Part shown: piece by piece, positions 10,681 to 22,835 of the stretch | Numbering within the stretch: the stretch's first letter is position 1 | Layout: every line of letters starts with the position of its first letter | Assembly (NCBI GenBank): GCA_021292165.1 | Contig: CM037877.1 | Location: 81,375,691 to 81,439,690 of the forward strand | Reading direction: 5' to 3' | From: Shinisaurus crocodilurus | Lineage: Eukaryota > Chordata > Lepidosauria > Squamata > Shinisauridae | DNA: 64,000 nt | Made by a program: the position numbers and the translations under genes | Notes under the pieces: model-generated | The model's database searches: none | The model's input: the letters and a program-made list of their open reading frames with translations, nothing else | What the model was told of the DNA's origin: nothing

Positions 10681-12256
10681 TGGGTGAGTAAGAACTCTGA
10701 AAGACATCACTTTCTCTGATCTAATCATGACTTCCTTGCTCCTTGTAGGTCTCTCATAACTCTAACACATTGTATTCAGTATTCAATCAGGAACCTGTTT
10801 TATTATATCATCTTTCCAAGTACGTTAAAAATCCTTTTTTGAGAGGAACCCAGCTCTCTTGCTGAAAGCAATTGTTTAGAACTGGGACTACTTTAAAGTC
10901 GACAAACTAAAACAATCAGTTCTTTGAGTGAGCCACATGCAGAGGAAGTTACATTTTGTGTTAGGGGGAAAAATCAACTGCATGGTCAACTGCAATTCAA
11001 ACAAACTGCTGTTGTACTGCAGGAGATGCTTTAGGAATGCAGGTACCAAGGAAGGTTTTTCATTTTAATGGTATATTTCTAGTCAAATTAAGACTTACCT
11101 TCCTACCTGTGCAGCCCAGTCCTATGGATAATTAGCTGGAAATAAGTCTCACTTAGTTTAATACCGGTAAGTATGTTATATCCCTTAGTATGTGTGCGTA
11201 CAATTGCAGCAGACATTTCTTTGAATCTGAAATTTAACCTTACTTTTACTAGAGAGAAAACCGTGTGTGTCTCTCTCTGTGTGTGTGTGTGTGTGTATGT
11301 GTAGGGCTAGATGACATGAAGGCTGGGACTAAATATGTCCTGGACTAGAGTATGGCACTTACAAAGGGGCTACCCAGCTATTGTATTATATTTTTTTGAC
11401 GTATTGTATTAGGTTGTTTTGAATACAGAACAGAAGCCTGCAAAACAAATTAATTCATATATACAGGAAAGGTGCTGATTTAAATTTCCATTTAAATAAT
11501 CAAGTAGTGAAGGTAAACTGTTTCCTAGAGCACCAGAGCTTTCCTTTTTCAATTAAATAAACAAGTAAAATAACTATGCACAATGATGAGAATTACATTT
11601 ATGCTACCGTGTGATTTTCTTCTAAGGCATAAGCTTGATTACCACTTTGAAAAGTTATTGCTAGATTTTATTTACCTTTTTGTTTTCTCTGAACAGTAGC
11701 ATTTAATAACAGTTTAAAAAAAAAACCACTGGAAAACATAATGTATCATATACTTGCAGGATTATATTTAACTGCACTGGAACCAGTTCATTTTGATTTT
11801 GTAAGGGATCACTTTGATTGAAACAAACTCTCTTCTATTAATAGTGTTTCAATGGACCTGTGCTGGTGCCGGTCAACAACCAAATTAATGGCTGCCATTT
11901 CTCTCTCTCCTATCAGTGCTTCTGCCATTTTAACAGCTGCATAGCAGTCAGAAATTCAACAGGATTAGCTTTTCCCATCCTTCAGTCTCTATATTAGGTA
12001 AAGCTTTCTGGTCTAAATATTTTCCTGCCATATGGCTGTCACACAGGAGCCGGAGAGGAAGCAATGGGACACTGGCAACCCCACACATTAGCCTTCATAA
12101 TTCCAACAGACTTAGGAAGATACTTCTTATATTAGACAAATTATTGGAGAGCAGGCCTAGCCAACTATCAATGATCTTTGGCCATGATAGCGAAATGGAA
12201 AGCTTATTTCTAAATAAATGTGTTCATCATCAGGACAGCAGAAGCAAACTCCAGTT

Positions 12257-12605
12257 CAGGGCTGGTGTCAATGCTAGGCATGGTTGGGCACTTGCTGAGG
12301 CCCCACACTCCACTAACAAGAGTCCCCTGGGTTTGCTGCTTCTCTTTGTCATTGCAGCCTGCTTGTTCACCTGCCTCTCCATCTGGCCCAAACAACAGTG
12401 GTGGAGAGAAGGAGGAGCAGTAGATGTCCCTGTCTACTTGCTCACTGGCTCTCTGCCTGTCAAGCAAGCAAATGGCTGCAGTGATGAGAAAGAGAAGCAA
12501 TAGCAATAGCAGCTGGTGGCAATGATGATGAGAAGGTAGACTCATTGAGGGAGGGGGCCTACTGAAGGTGTCTTGCTCAAGGGGCCTCAAAAACCTGGAG
12601 CATTG
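12257..12605. mobile_element. hAT-type nonautonomous element, family 1 copy 1
   Basis: It starts CAGGGCTGGTGTCAATGC and ends CTGGAGCATTG. It is flanked on both sides by the perfect 8-bp duplication CTCCAGTT (12249-12256 and 12606-12613). The interior shares long stretches with 26620-26961, for example TACTTGCTCACTGGCTCTCT and CAGTGATGAGAAAGAG. Eight-bp duplications and CAG-type ends indicate hAT. Confidence 0.85.
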
Positions 12606-14465
12606 CTCCAGTTTATTCCCATAGTCATGGCGGTGCTATGATTCAAGTGAGTTAAAAATACAAATTGCACATGCTCAGAGTATTTCTCTTTTTATCGGGT
12701 TTTTAAAATAGTTTTTTAAAGTTCTAACTGATAAGGAATATAGAAGCATTTGCAAAGCATGGCATGTTGGTGGGTTGGGAGATGAGAAATGTTAGTTATG
12801 TTCTTTACAACTGAAATAAGACAACAAGGCTGACTATAAAGGGGGGGACCCCGTAAGACTGTTAAGTCCAGGGTCTAAAATTTCCTGGCTGCAGCACTGA
12901 AAAAGAGGGAGCAGTAAGCATGCCAGTGGAGAGGAGAGTGCTCACAAAAGAGTAGGGAAAATACATTGCAGTTCCAGGTTTTAAAAAAACAAAATTCAGT
13001 AGTGAAAAACGTCATCTACAAGTCAATAAAATGGTCAGTTTTCTTAAAAACTGAACTGTTGATATAGATTTTGCAAGATTCCACAGACAGAATTCTAACC
13101 CAAGACTGTTTCTCCAGCTCATAGGGAGTTTTACATGTGAAGTTAAATGCACCTTTGAGCTCTCCCATGATGTTTGTGCAATGTAGTGATGTGGGGTAGG
13201 CTGCAGATGAAAAACGGAATCTGCATTTTTAGTTAATGTTGGTTTTACATTCTCGTGACATACCAGTTAAGACATAAGTGATGATGCCCTTAATTTTATC
13301 AGCTAGGTCAATGGATAAGGCAAAGTTCTCAGTATTGCTAGGCATTGTAGCTATTAATCATCATGGTTGATTTTGAGAAATGAAATTTCATTGTGTGTGT
13401 ACGTTTTTTATTGGAATTAAAATATTTTCTCCCAGTGAAAGATGAAGCTGCCATAGTCCCAGCTGCCAAATTATGAATGTGAGAGTGGCGTCTTTAGATG
13501 CATCATTAGCTTCTTTAAATCTTCCAAAGACACTTCCATCATGCACTTTCTTTCCCGTCTCTGTATACTTAATGGAATCTGTGACACCTTTTCCAAGTTA
13601 TTACATCTCACTTGCAAATACTCCTGCGCTAAATACAATTTAAATTTAAAATATGGTTTTAAGGAAAGGCTTTATTCATGCTCGCATTAACTTTTTTGGA
13701 AGATAGTTGGAAGGGAAATGGAGATACTGGGAGGTTTAGCAACTGGACACTGTATGCCATCTAAAGACAGTGATAGGTCAAAGAGGGCACAGTGAGAAGA
13801 TCAGTGAGATAATTTCAAAGTAAGTGCTATGAATTTGCATTATGAAACTGAACTGATTTTATACTGATTTTTACTCCAGTAAGGCCATAGAGGTGGAATG
13901 CTCCCAAGGTGATCCAAACAGAGGAGTTGAATCCGGGATCACTGAATGAACATGTGAGTGCTGCCATCCCACACCTAATCCAAGCCCTTTCCAGAGAACA
14001 TATCTGCACTGAGTGAATGGGGGAGGAGGAAGTGGGATTGCACTCACTGCCTGCCCCCCTGCCAGAGCTCCATGCATTCATCTGAAGGTTTGAATTAAAA
14101 ACTACATCCTATAGTGTAGAAAGAGCATACAGAGAGCTCTATTCATGCCTTTGGATGGATGCTCAGAAGTTGGTGGCAGGATCACTGAGTGCAATCCCTG
14201 TCCACTCTACCCATGTTCACCGACTATAGAAATACAGTATAATCTGCAAAGAGCTCCTGTCTGTCACCAGTATAGGCTGCATCAAGCACTCTTTAACAGA
14301 ACATCTGGCACTGCACCTGGCCAAGTGATGCTCTGGAAAATCAACTGGAAAAGTGTATCAATTACTATCATCTGAGTTTGTTCTTCCTCAAAGTGGATGA
14401 CCCTCTGGTGCACATAAACCATTTATTTCTCCTGTTTCCTGTAACAACAACCATCTGTATTTTCA

Positions 14466-15058
14466 TGGAATCATAGAGTTGGAAGGGACCTCAGTGATCA
14501 TCCAGTTCAGGGGTTCTCAACCAGGGGGGAATTCTCCCCCCGGAGGGAATTTTAGGGTTTCGGGGGGGGGGATTGGGACCACAGACTCAAACTGTTGGAA
14601 TACTGATCTTTCTACAAATTACAATTCTACAGATTGTACATAATCTACAGGACATCACACCTTATTGTATGGCACAGATTAAGTCAGACAATCTTGGAAA
14701 GGGGGGAATGATATTCTGACATATGGCAAAAAGGGTGCATGGGGCAAAAAAGGTTGAGAACCACTGATCTAGTCCAATTCCATGCTCAATGCAGGCTCTG
14801 CACAGCATCCATGACAGACGGCCACCCAGCCTCTGGTTAAATACCTTCAGCGAAGGAGAACCCACCACCTCTTGAGGCAATCTGTTAGGAACTTTCTCCT
14901 AAGGTTTAGCCAAAATCTGCTTCCCTGCAATTTCCATCTGTTGGTTCTAGTTCTGCCCTCGGGAGCAACAGAGAACAAGCCTGCTCCATCTTCTGCATGA
15001 CAGCCTTTTGGGTATTTGAAGACCGCCATCATCTGAAGGCCTAACATTCAGGCTTCAG
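14466..15058 (-). mobile_element. CR1 LINE 3' fragment, interrupted by a hAT element
   Basis: The minus strand 15047-14847 encodes GLQMMAVFKYPKGCHAEDGA, then LFSVAPEGRTRTNRWKLQGS, a CR1 reverse-transcriptase C-terminus. The 3' end (GGTCCCTTCCAACTCTATGA in antisense) lies at 14466-14490. The copy is split by the insertion at 14508-14766, so the CR1 is older. Confidence 0.85.
14508..14766. mobile_element. hAT-type nonautonomous element inside a CR1 copy
   Basis: The left end is CAGGGGTTCTCAACC and the right end, inverted, CAGTGGTTCTCAACC. Flanks are ATCCAGTT and ATCTAGTC, an 8-bp duplication with two differences. CR1 sequence continues on both sides. Confidence 0.75.
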
Positions 15059-15395
15059 TGCTTCTGAGGTAATAATAATAATAATTCTGAATTGTTGCTA
15101 GAAAAAAAAAGCTTGGCGTCTGCTTGGTTGCCAAGATCAAAAAAGAAATGTGAAGATGTACTCTCCCACTCTCCTAAAATCTGTCTCTATTATGGCAGCG
15201 TTGCCAATACAACCTAGATGACGGAATGATAACATTACTCCAGAATGATCACTTCTGCAGTCTTGAAATGATTTCCCATTCCTCATCCTCAAAGGCTGTA
15301 CTGAACATGCTGAGTGGGGAAGGGGGGTGGTCCTCAGATGTCCTTTCTGGAAGACCTTTCGCTGTGGTTGTTTTTTGAGTTATGCTTTCCTATTA

Positions 15396-15797
15396 GGAGC
15401 AGAGACTGAAAGAACTGGGCATGTTTAGCCTTCAGAAGAGGAGACTGAGGGGAGATATGATCGCACTCTTCCAGTATTTGAAGGGATGTCACACAGAGGA
15501 GGGCAAAGATCTCTTCTCGTTCATCCCAGTTTGCAGGACACGGAATAATGGGCTCAAGTTACAGGAACCTAGATTCCACCTAAACATAAGGAAAAATGTC
15601 CTGACTGTCAGAGCAATAAGACAATGGAATCAACTACCTAGGGAGGTCGTGGGCTCTCCCACTCTGGAGGCATTCAAGGTGCAGCTGGACAGACATCTGT
15701 CAGAGATGCTTTGACCTGGATTCCTGCATTGAGCAGGGGGTTGGACTCGATGGCCTTGTAGGCCCCTTCCAACTCTACTTTTCTATGATTCTATGAT
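15396..15797 (+). mobile_element. CR1 LINE 3' fragment
   Basis: The plus strand encodes [20 protein letters not shown], then GCHTEEGKDLFS and PREVVGSPTLEAFKVQLDRH, the CR1 reverse-transcriptase C-terminus. It ends with the CR1 3' untranslated region and a short tail of TTCTATGA repeats. The frame is open from 15421 to 15714, so the copy is relatively well preserved but heavily 5' truncated. Confidence 0.9.
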
Positions 15798-15967
15798 TAT
15801 TTCCCCCCAGTGGTTCTAACATCAAAGTGCCAGTGATGGATCACCCACAATTTCAATACTCATATTTGTATTCCTTGAGTTTTCTGAGCTGCTATCTACA
15901 TAGATTGGGATGTTAGTTGTATATTCCTTTGATTATTATAAAAATAAGCTCTCAAAATCCCTAGCCA

Positions 15968-16045
15968 TTAGCCATGCTGGCTGGGTATGCTGGGAGCTGT
16001 AGTCCAGCAACATCTGGGGACCCAAGGTTGGAGAGCCCTGCTCTG
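15968..16045. mobile_element. Truncated hAT-like copy (right half of the 34476 family)
   Basis: It contains CTGGGAGCTGTAGTCCAGCA and ATCTGGGGACCCAAGGTTGG, then GAGAGCCCTG. These match the right half of the palindromic element at 34476-34610. Confidence 0.6.
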
Positions 16046-16239
16046 GAGCAAATTTTCAAGGGGCATAGGGGGCTGCAGGGGGAGGGGGAATGGATGAAGA
16101 TTCCTCATTCCCCATTCCACCAGCAGAAAAGTTATCCGGGATCAAAAGCCTTCCAGACAGGAACCCTTTTGTTTGCAAGAGGACATCTCTGAATTCAAGC
16201 AATAGTTAAAATAGTTTTATGCCTCTCAATGTTATTTTT

Positions 16240-16711
16240 TTAAAAAATATTTTTTATTTTTTAAATGAACACACATCCAAAAAGAAAATAAACCCACAAA
16301 TCCATATACCGGTAACTACAAAGTGCACCTGTCACCACGGGGCCAAAAAAATAATTCTATCCACATAATCCATTATTAATCTATATTCCAAAAATACATC
16401 ATATCTTGACATGGCTTACTCCCTTTTCCCTTTACTAAAACATAATCTAAAAATGATCCCCATATATCCTTAAAAGTCTTTTTCTTTAATTGTCCCTTTT
16501 TACATTTAATACTACATGTTAATTTATCATTTAAAGCAATATCCCACACCTCTTTATACCAAACTATAATTAAATACTGATGTTGAACTTTCCATTTCCT
16601 TGCTATCAATAATCTCCCTGCTGTTAATAAACTTACAATTAATTCCTTTACCTCCTGAGAGTTATCGTGTCTATGGCACTTTTGGCACTCTGTAGCCACT
16701 ACGGACACCAT
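16240..16711 (-). mobile_element. L1-type LINE ORF2 C-terminal fragment
   Basis: The minus strand encodes a stretch with AGRLLIARKWK, VWDIALNDKLTC and a DIWGSFLDYVL-like end. The order and spacing resemble the extreme C-terminus of L1 ORF2p. An AT-rich 3' untranslated region follows. The assignment rests on motif memory only. Confidence 0.55.
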
Positions 16712-18492
16712 TTTTTTTCACACACAAAAATTGACTGATTTCAGGGGACAGTGGGGGCAGCTCAGCAGGGTTGGCAGGGGCCATATGTGGCCTGCATACC
16801 ACATGTTGCCCACCTCTGATTTACCTGATCGTCACCTCCCAGAACCCGAATGCAAAAATGGATGCAATTTGCAGGTGGAAATCCTTACTTTTCTGGGCCC
16901 GAGATAAGAAAAGAAAAATGTTTTGCAAAAGAAAAGGAAAAAATGTGTTCGACAACATGTGCACATTTGAAAAATGCACAAAACCCACTTTGTATGTTTC
17001 TAAAATGCATATAAACATACTTTAGTCAATGGAGGCATGCATCCATTTGAAGACTGTGCACAAATATACTTAAGGATTTTTTCATTTTAAAAAAATCCAC
17101 ATGAAACCAGCATGGAACAGACTTGGAGGTGGGAAAAGGAGGAAGTCTGCAGAAATGGACTTGACAGATCTACTTATCCCTACTCCCAGGTAGATTATAC
17201 TATGTTTTGAAAGCTTTTGAATTCCACTATAGGGCAAATCATATATTTCTTCTTTTTTTACTTTATTTTTGTTTCATGTTTTCAGTACAATGAACGTGGG
17301 CTAAGCCTTGCCTGAAAAGGTTAAAGAAAACAATAAAAAACAATCCAATTCAGGTAGGATGCATAAAGTACAGAACTGCAAACACTTCAAGCTGAAATTA
17401 TTTTATCTAAGTAGGTTAGCAGAATCTTATGATGATCTGGAGGCGCTTGGGTCTGGGAAGTATGGTCAACATACCACAAAAATGGATCCATGTTGCTTAA
17501 AATGTTTCAAGTTTTGCATGACCTTTAAGAGCCTTCATATGGTGTGTAAGCTTGTCCATTAATAAATCACCCCAAAGCCTCTGAAACCAAGGCTTGAGAA
17601 AAAAGTCCACTGAACTTTTCCACTGGCTTGCAACTGTTGCTCTTGCTGCTGCTAAAGAGGGTAAAATGAAGTTTTTATGCAGGGTAGACTGTCACCATTT
17701 TGAATGCTTATTAATGGAAGACATTTTTAATAAGGAAGAAGACATTTACCTCCTCTGTATAATATGTTTTGTGATAATATTAGGTGTCATTAGCTAAATA
17801 CCACCTAAAGAGGGAGACTAAATTTACAAAATCAGATGGATGGCAACCACAGCCTTTATTTACCCTTTGGTCCCTTATCCTGCTCTCAGTAGTTTGCCAC
17901 ATTATATAAATAAATGTTCAGAGACAAGCTGAAATTCAGTTAATTTTGCTAGTTTTATTACTTTTGTGCTCAGAAAGCCTGGTGGGAGTATGTTGGAAGG
18001 ATCTATGACCTTGGGATTAAAGGAGAGCAGGGTGACCCAGAGAAATCTCAGTTTTTAACTGCTGAAGTTAGAGAGATGGTTGGTTTATTTAAAAATACCG
18101 ATGTTATAAAGAGATGTGTCCAAGTGCAGATAAAAATGAAGACATCTCCAAGTAAGATTGCCAGCTTTTGAAAGACAACATTTTGGTACTTAGAAGGGCC
18201 TCTATAATGAAGGCCGGCAGGGTCAAGGGGCAGATCTTTGTTTCCAAGGAATTGAGCCCAGTGGTAAAACTGTATTTAGCTAAATGTATACACTATTCCA
18301 TGTTTAAGTCCCTGATTTCAAGCAGTAGATCTATACCTTATGCCAGGCCAACACAGATCATCTAATTGTGCCTAGCTATTTGCACTGGGGCTATAAGGAG
18401 GGAGGGGCATGCCAGCACAGTGCATGGTGGCAAAGTTGTGTATTGTGTCCTATACCAGGGCCTCCAAACACTGAAAACAGCCACTAAGCTTA

Positions 18493-18541
<49 letters not shown>
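18493..18541. repeat. GAT trinucleotide microsatellite
   Basis: About 16 units directly abutting the LINE-type 3' end that follows, as expected for a LINE tail expanded into a microsatellite. Confidence 0.9.
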
Positions 18542-18544
<3 letters not shown>

Positions 18545-18720
18545 ATTTCTATACAGCCCAATAGCCAAAGCTCTCTGGGCATTTCACAGCAATTCACAAA
18601 ACACAGATACAATAATAAAATCCGGCATAAATACAAATACAATGAAATACAGCACAAAATTTAAATATACAAAATTTAGAAGTAGTTTTAAAAAGTTAAA
18701 GTGATGGGATTGTCAAATTG
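18542..18720 (-). mobile_element. LINE 3' end fragment
   Basis: It contains CAATAGCCAAAGCTCTCTGG in a TTTCTATACAGCCCA context, then a long AC/AT-rich tail. The same module recurs at 41850-41945 (CCAATAGCCGAAGCTCTCTG). It resembles the 3' ends of CR1/L2-type LINEs. Confidence 0.55.
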
Positions 18721-19389
18721 ATTTTTTTTGAGTAAGCAATGCAATTTATACATATCTTACATTTTGAATGCTACAGCTTATGGTTAAGAGGTAAAGGAAT
18801 TAATTGTAAGTTTGTTAACGGCAGGGAGATTATTGATAGCAAGGAAATGGAAAGTTCAACAATAACCCTATCAGTGCCCACAGAGGGTATGGCCCATGGA
18901 GGGGGGTGTCTGGAGGGCAAATATGGCCCCTGGACCTCTCACAGTTGCCCACCCTTGGGGTAAATCCATTAGAAAAAAACCTTGATGAAGCGAATTTTTC
19001 ACCCATCCCTACTTGGGAGTTTTCAATGTTTTAGGAAAAAACAAGTAGAATTAAGGGACAAAATAGATTTGATGTGAAATATCCATGATCAGATATTTTT
19101 ATGTATTTTTATTTGATTAAGAACAGCTGTGCTATGAGGGGGCATTTCAGTCTCATGTGCTAGTTTAGGGGTTCCCCCCATGTCATCTCTAATTACCTAA
19201 GCCAAAAGATAGATTGGCTCAGTTTCCTGTGCTCATTCTCATCCAAGTTCAATGGTTGACAGAAAAGTAGGAAGAGCTGTCAATAAATGGTGGTTGCTTT
19301 TGCTACAGCTGGTCAACATCTACAGCCAGTCACATCTATTGGTTTCCTTTGAAGATGGATGGTTGGCACTCTACAGTCACTCTGTAGAG

Positions 19390-19499
19390 CTCCTCCATCA
19401 CCTTTTACAGTGCTATGCTGTCACATCTCCTGTTGAAATTCATGGGACTTACTTCCCAGGAGATGTGACAGCATAGCACTGCAAGAGGTGATGGAGGAG
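19390..19499. repeat. Inverted repeat, arms about 43 bp
   Basis: Left arm CTCCTCCATCACC...GTGCTATGCTGTCACATCTC and its inverse at 19457-19499, around a 24-base loop, with few mismatches. It may be a small palindromic transposon copy. I could not identify a duplication. Confidence 0.8.
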
Positions 19500-20265
19500 T
19501 GTGTGTTGAGGCCTTAAACTATTAGGCTTTAGAGTGGTTCACAAAGTTTCACTCATGCGAAAGGTTCTCTCAAGGTTCATTAAAAAGATGCATAGAAATC
19601 TTTTGATTTTTAGAATACATTTTATTGCTTTACACTAAATGACCGTTGGACATGTGAACCAATTCTGTCTCAAAGCATTATGTATGACATAAGGTGAGGT
19701 GATATGAATGTTCGGTCTATGGTGTCCAACCAGTGATGACCAGCCCACTCATGCAAGTTTTCACATGATATTACAGTCATCAAGCAGTGGGTGTGCATGT
19801 GTGAACCAGCCTTCAGGATGTGAAGAAAAGGAGAGTACTGTGCTAATGCAAACAGCTGATCATTTAGGATAATGATTTTGAGGTTATCCACTTACTTTAC
19901 TCAAAATCACTTGTTAGAACTGAAAGAACTAGGAGACAATAGAAATCCAGGGACCCTTTAGTCACCCCATCCATCATCAAGTGTGCTACCACAAGTAGTC
20001 CTTCAGATCTGAAATGAACTGGGAAAAGGAACAACTGTGACTGACTTAACAAGCAAGTGATGTTATTGTTCATTGGGACTAATATTAATTTAGTGAACTC
20101 ACTAACACCGAGGGATTTATTAACTAAGCTGATTCTAGCCTTATTATTGCTGCCAACCATATTGCTGAGCTCCAAGGATCTCCAGGAACAGATGCTGAGA
20201 GGATGCCTTCCCAACTGAGAACAAAATTAAAGAAGAAAAGTATGAAACATAAAGACAAAACATAC

Positions 20266-20334
20266 CCAAGCTGCAGGACAGGCATCCATCTGCACAAGGA
20301 ATACAGACTTCCGAGTCAAGATCTTCTACTTCAC
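20266..20334 (-). CDS. PCSK5: PCSK5 exon, PC5B, short furin-like repeat segment
   Basis: This 69-base exon (2 + 22 codons + 1) encodes EVEDLDSEVCIPCADGCLSC followed by SL. The acceptor is CTATCCAATGTGCAG and the donor GTATGT. GEV.D.D.E.C.PC..GCL.CSL is the PC5B pattern. It is too short to have been called by length alone; the splice sites and continuous phase identify it. Confidence 0.94.
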
Positions 20335-20435
20335 CTGCACATTGGATAGTCCAAGTCTTAATTTAATTGTTTCCAAAGAAATAGGCAATATATATGAGTT
20401 TTACTTTTTATTTGGAATGCTGGAAAATATCCAAG

Positions 20436-20537
20436 CATCATTTCTCTGCACCTGGTACAAACTTGTAACATGGGCCTGCTCTCCCCCTCCCTCCCCAGCC
20501 ATGTTACAAGTTGTACCTGGTGCAGAGAAACATGATC
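20436..20537. repeat. Inverted repeat, arms about 37 bp, C-rich loop
   Basis: TTTCTCTGCACCTGGTACAA and CTTGTAACATGG on the left are inverted on the right (CCATGTTACAAG and GTACCTGGTGCAGAGAAA). The spacer is CCCCCTCCCTCCCC-rich. It lies about 100 bases upstream of the exon at 20266-20334 in transcription order. Confidence 0.8.
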
Positions 20538-21223
20538 CCTTGACTGTTTTGAAAAATTGGAGGATTGATTAGTGTCCTATAGCTTTTTTAAAAAATCCCT
20601 TTGTTTCAGCTTCTTACATTTCTGGCTCCCTAATTTGTATTTATAGCTAGCTGTGGCAATACAACATGCATGTATATTAATTATAGTGGTAAATGCGCTG
20701 TAGATACTGCTTTCTGCCCTGGGATTATACAAACCTCCCCCCCCCCATGTAAATGAGTTCCATGCATACAAGGGATGTCCCCATTGTTGTATGGATCTCC
20801 AGCCCTGCCACCACACACTTGACATCCTTCAGAGTGGGGATGTCTGAAGAGGGAAGCCTCTGTGTATAGAGCTCTACAGGTGTAGGCTTCCACATTATGT
20901 GGTACCCTGATCGCATAGGGTTTCAGATTGTATGAAAGTCTACACACATAGGTTTTCTTTCTTCAGAGAGCCATGCTAGGGATGGGGAAGATGTTGAGCG
21001 TGGAGCCAGTGGTGAGGAGGCCCTGCTGACCCTTCTATGTGTGAAGCCCCCTTCCTGTGGATAATGTGTGGAGGAGAGGGTTTCTCTATCTTCTAGAGGA
21101 AAGCTTTGGCCATCTGCTTAGAATGTTGCTTGTTTTGTTCTAGCACCGCTTCTGTCAGGCTCCAGCAAATCTTACATGATCTGGAAATAGGTTTGCATCA
21201 ACGTCCTTAAGTATAATCTACAA

Positions 21224-21254
<31 letters not shown>

Positions 21255-21343
21255 CTTCTTCTTCTTCTTCTTCTTCTTCTTCTTCTTCTTCTTCTTCTTC
21301 TTCTTCTTCTTCTTCTTCTTCTTCTTCTTCTTCTTCTTCTTCT
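21224..21343. repeat. Compound GTT / CTT microsatellite
   Basis: About 10 GTT units switch directly to about 30 CTT units (polypurine GAA on the minus strand, the transcribed orientation). Confidence 0.95.
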
Positions 21344-22107
21344 GGTAATAGGCTGGCAACCCAGGCTGGGCCACTCTGTATTCTATGCTCCAGTGAAGTG
21401 TACCCATTCTCCCTCCTATGCTTGAGCCCTGATTCTGGAACTAGTTTAGTTATTTTGTGAAAATAAGGCTTCCGAATATATTAATGCCGCTGCTGATCTC
21501 ACCACCACCACCACCACTATAACTACTAACATTTTATTTTATGCCAACATTGTGCCTGGTGCTATCTAGAACATAGATGCCCCAGGTTGCCTAGCTAGAG
21601 GGCTCATTATATTAGATAAGCAAGTTTCAAATTGTAGGGGGAAAACCCTGATTTTATGGGGGGAAACTTTGGTGTAAATTTGTAGGAAAGGCTTCTGCTC
21701 AAGTCCTGCAATACTATATATGATGACATGCTTTAAAGATTTGCCTCTCCCCAATTCCATTGCCATTTTGCAAGAGCCAAAACAGTTTATTTTTATTTTC
21801 GACACTGAGCATCAGCAACTGATATTACTGCATCTTATGGAAATAAGCAAAACTAATAGTTTTGCTCTTCACTGGAGGTCAGATTTTAAAAATATGCTGT
21901 GGATGCTGAGTATAAATGCCTGCATTCTGCTGGCTTTGGGGACATGACTTCCTGTCAGAGGTCTTGTCCAAGCATAGGGATGCTGAACAGCAATGCAGAA
22001 AGTTTATAAATATTGATGTGTTTGGACTGTGTTAAATCAGTCTCTACTTACAAAATCAGATCCAATTTAACTGCAACCGCAGTATCCTCAAAGAGCAATT
22101 GAGGCTG

Positions 22108-22192
22108 CAACCATATTCCCAGTTACCTGGGAGCAAGGCCAATTAAACTCAATGGGACTTACTTCTGAGTAGACATGTCTAGGATTGCAGTT
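22108..22192. repeat. Short palindromic repeat (ACTCAATGGGACTTACTT family), copy 1
   Basis: It contains AACTCAATGGGACTTACTTC and TGAGTAGACATGTCTAGGAT, and both ends carry inverted GCTGCAAYCCTA-type text. Related copies lie at 22727-22818 and, more decayed, near 11126, 44560 and 46602. Confidence 0.55.
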
Positions 22193-22726
22193 ATTTTACA
22201 GGTAGATACAGCTAAGACTTTGCATGTTTTACTTATATAACCAACTTTTTTGTTTGTTTTGCAGTTTTCCCTCCGCTCTAGAGACTAGAGTGGAGGAAAC
22301 AGGGAAGCTGGATTGCATTCAGAAAATGGTATGTTTGGGAAACTGGGGCTTGAATGTAAAAAAATCACACGGCATAATTACATTTTCATCAGGGCCATAT
22401 ATATACACAAAGCAAAGCATTCGGGGGGGGGGGATACTTCTTATAGCATTTTAAACATAGGTTAGCCTCTTTGTATGCTTCTACTAGGGCAGGGGTAGAT
22501 AATGTTGATATACTAAGGCTCCTCTCTGCAAAACTGCTCCATGCTGCCACCATGTGGCGGTCTCTCATGGGCCAGTTCTGAGAGAAAAAGGGAGACAACC
22601 TTTTCTAGCCGAAAAAGCTTTGGTGATCTGGACCTGCTGCTTTGCCCCACCTTGCCTAGCCCTAGAATAGCTGATTCCTGTGTTTCACCCAAGTGCTTGG
22701 CTAGATTCAAGGATAAATCTGACCTA

Positions 22727-22818
22727 AGGCTGCAATCCTATACTACCTACCTGGAAGTAAATTCCATTGCACTCAATTGGACTTACTTCTGAGTAGATAT
22801 AGATAAGATTGTGCTGTT
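22727..22818. repeat. Short palindromic repeat (ACTCAATGGGACTTACTT family), copy 2
   Basis: It starts GGCTGCAATCCTATACTACC and contains GACTTACTTCTGAGTAGATA. It is the same family as 22108-22192, in the same orientation. Confidence 0.55.
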
Positions 22819-22835
22819 AGTAACTTTATTTATTT

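Larger units (their letters stand above)
7643..20265 (-). other. PCSK5: PCSK5 intron, 12.6 kb
   Basis: Repeats in this intron are listed separately: hAT-like 7974-8373, L2-like LINE 8376-8880, tRNA-type SINE 9921-10131, hAT 12257-12605, CR1 14466-15058 split by a hAT, CR1 15396-15797, L1-type LINE 16240-16711 and an inverted repeat 19390-19499. Stretches 9011-9920, 10690-12150, 12610-14460, 17150-18480 and 19500-20265 look non-repetitive and non-coding apart from short TG tracts near 11265-11300. Confidence 0.7.

Noticed and set aside
18362..18568. His-rich open frame on minus
   Set aside because: Poly-His is a translation of the GAT microsatellite.
21207..21407. Lys/Asn homopolymer frame on minus
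   Set aside because: Translation of the CTT/GTT microsatellite.
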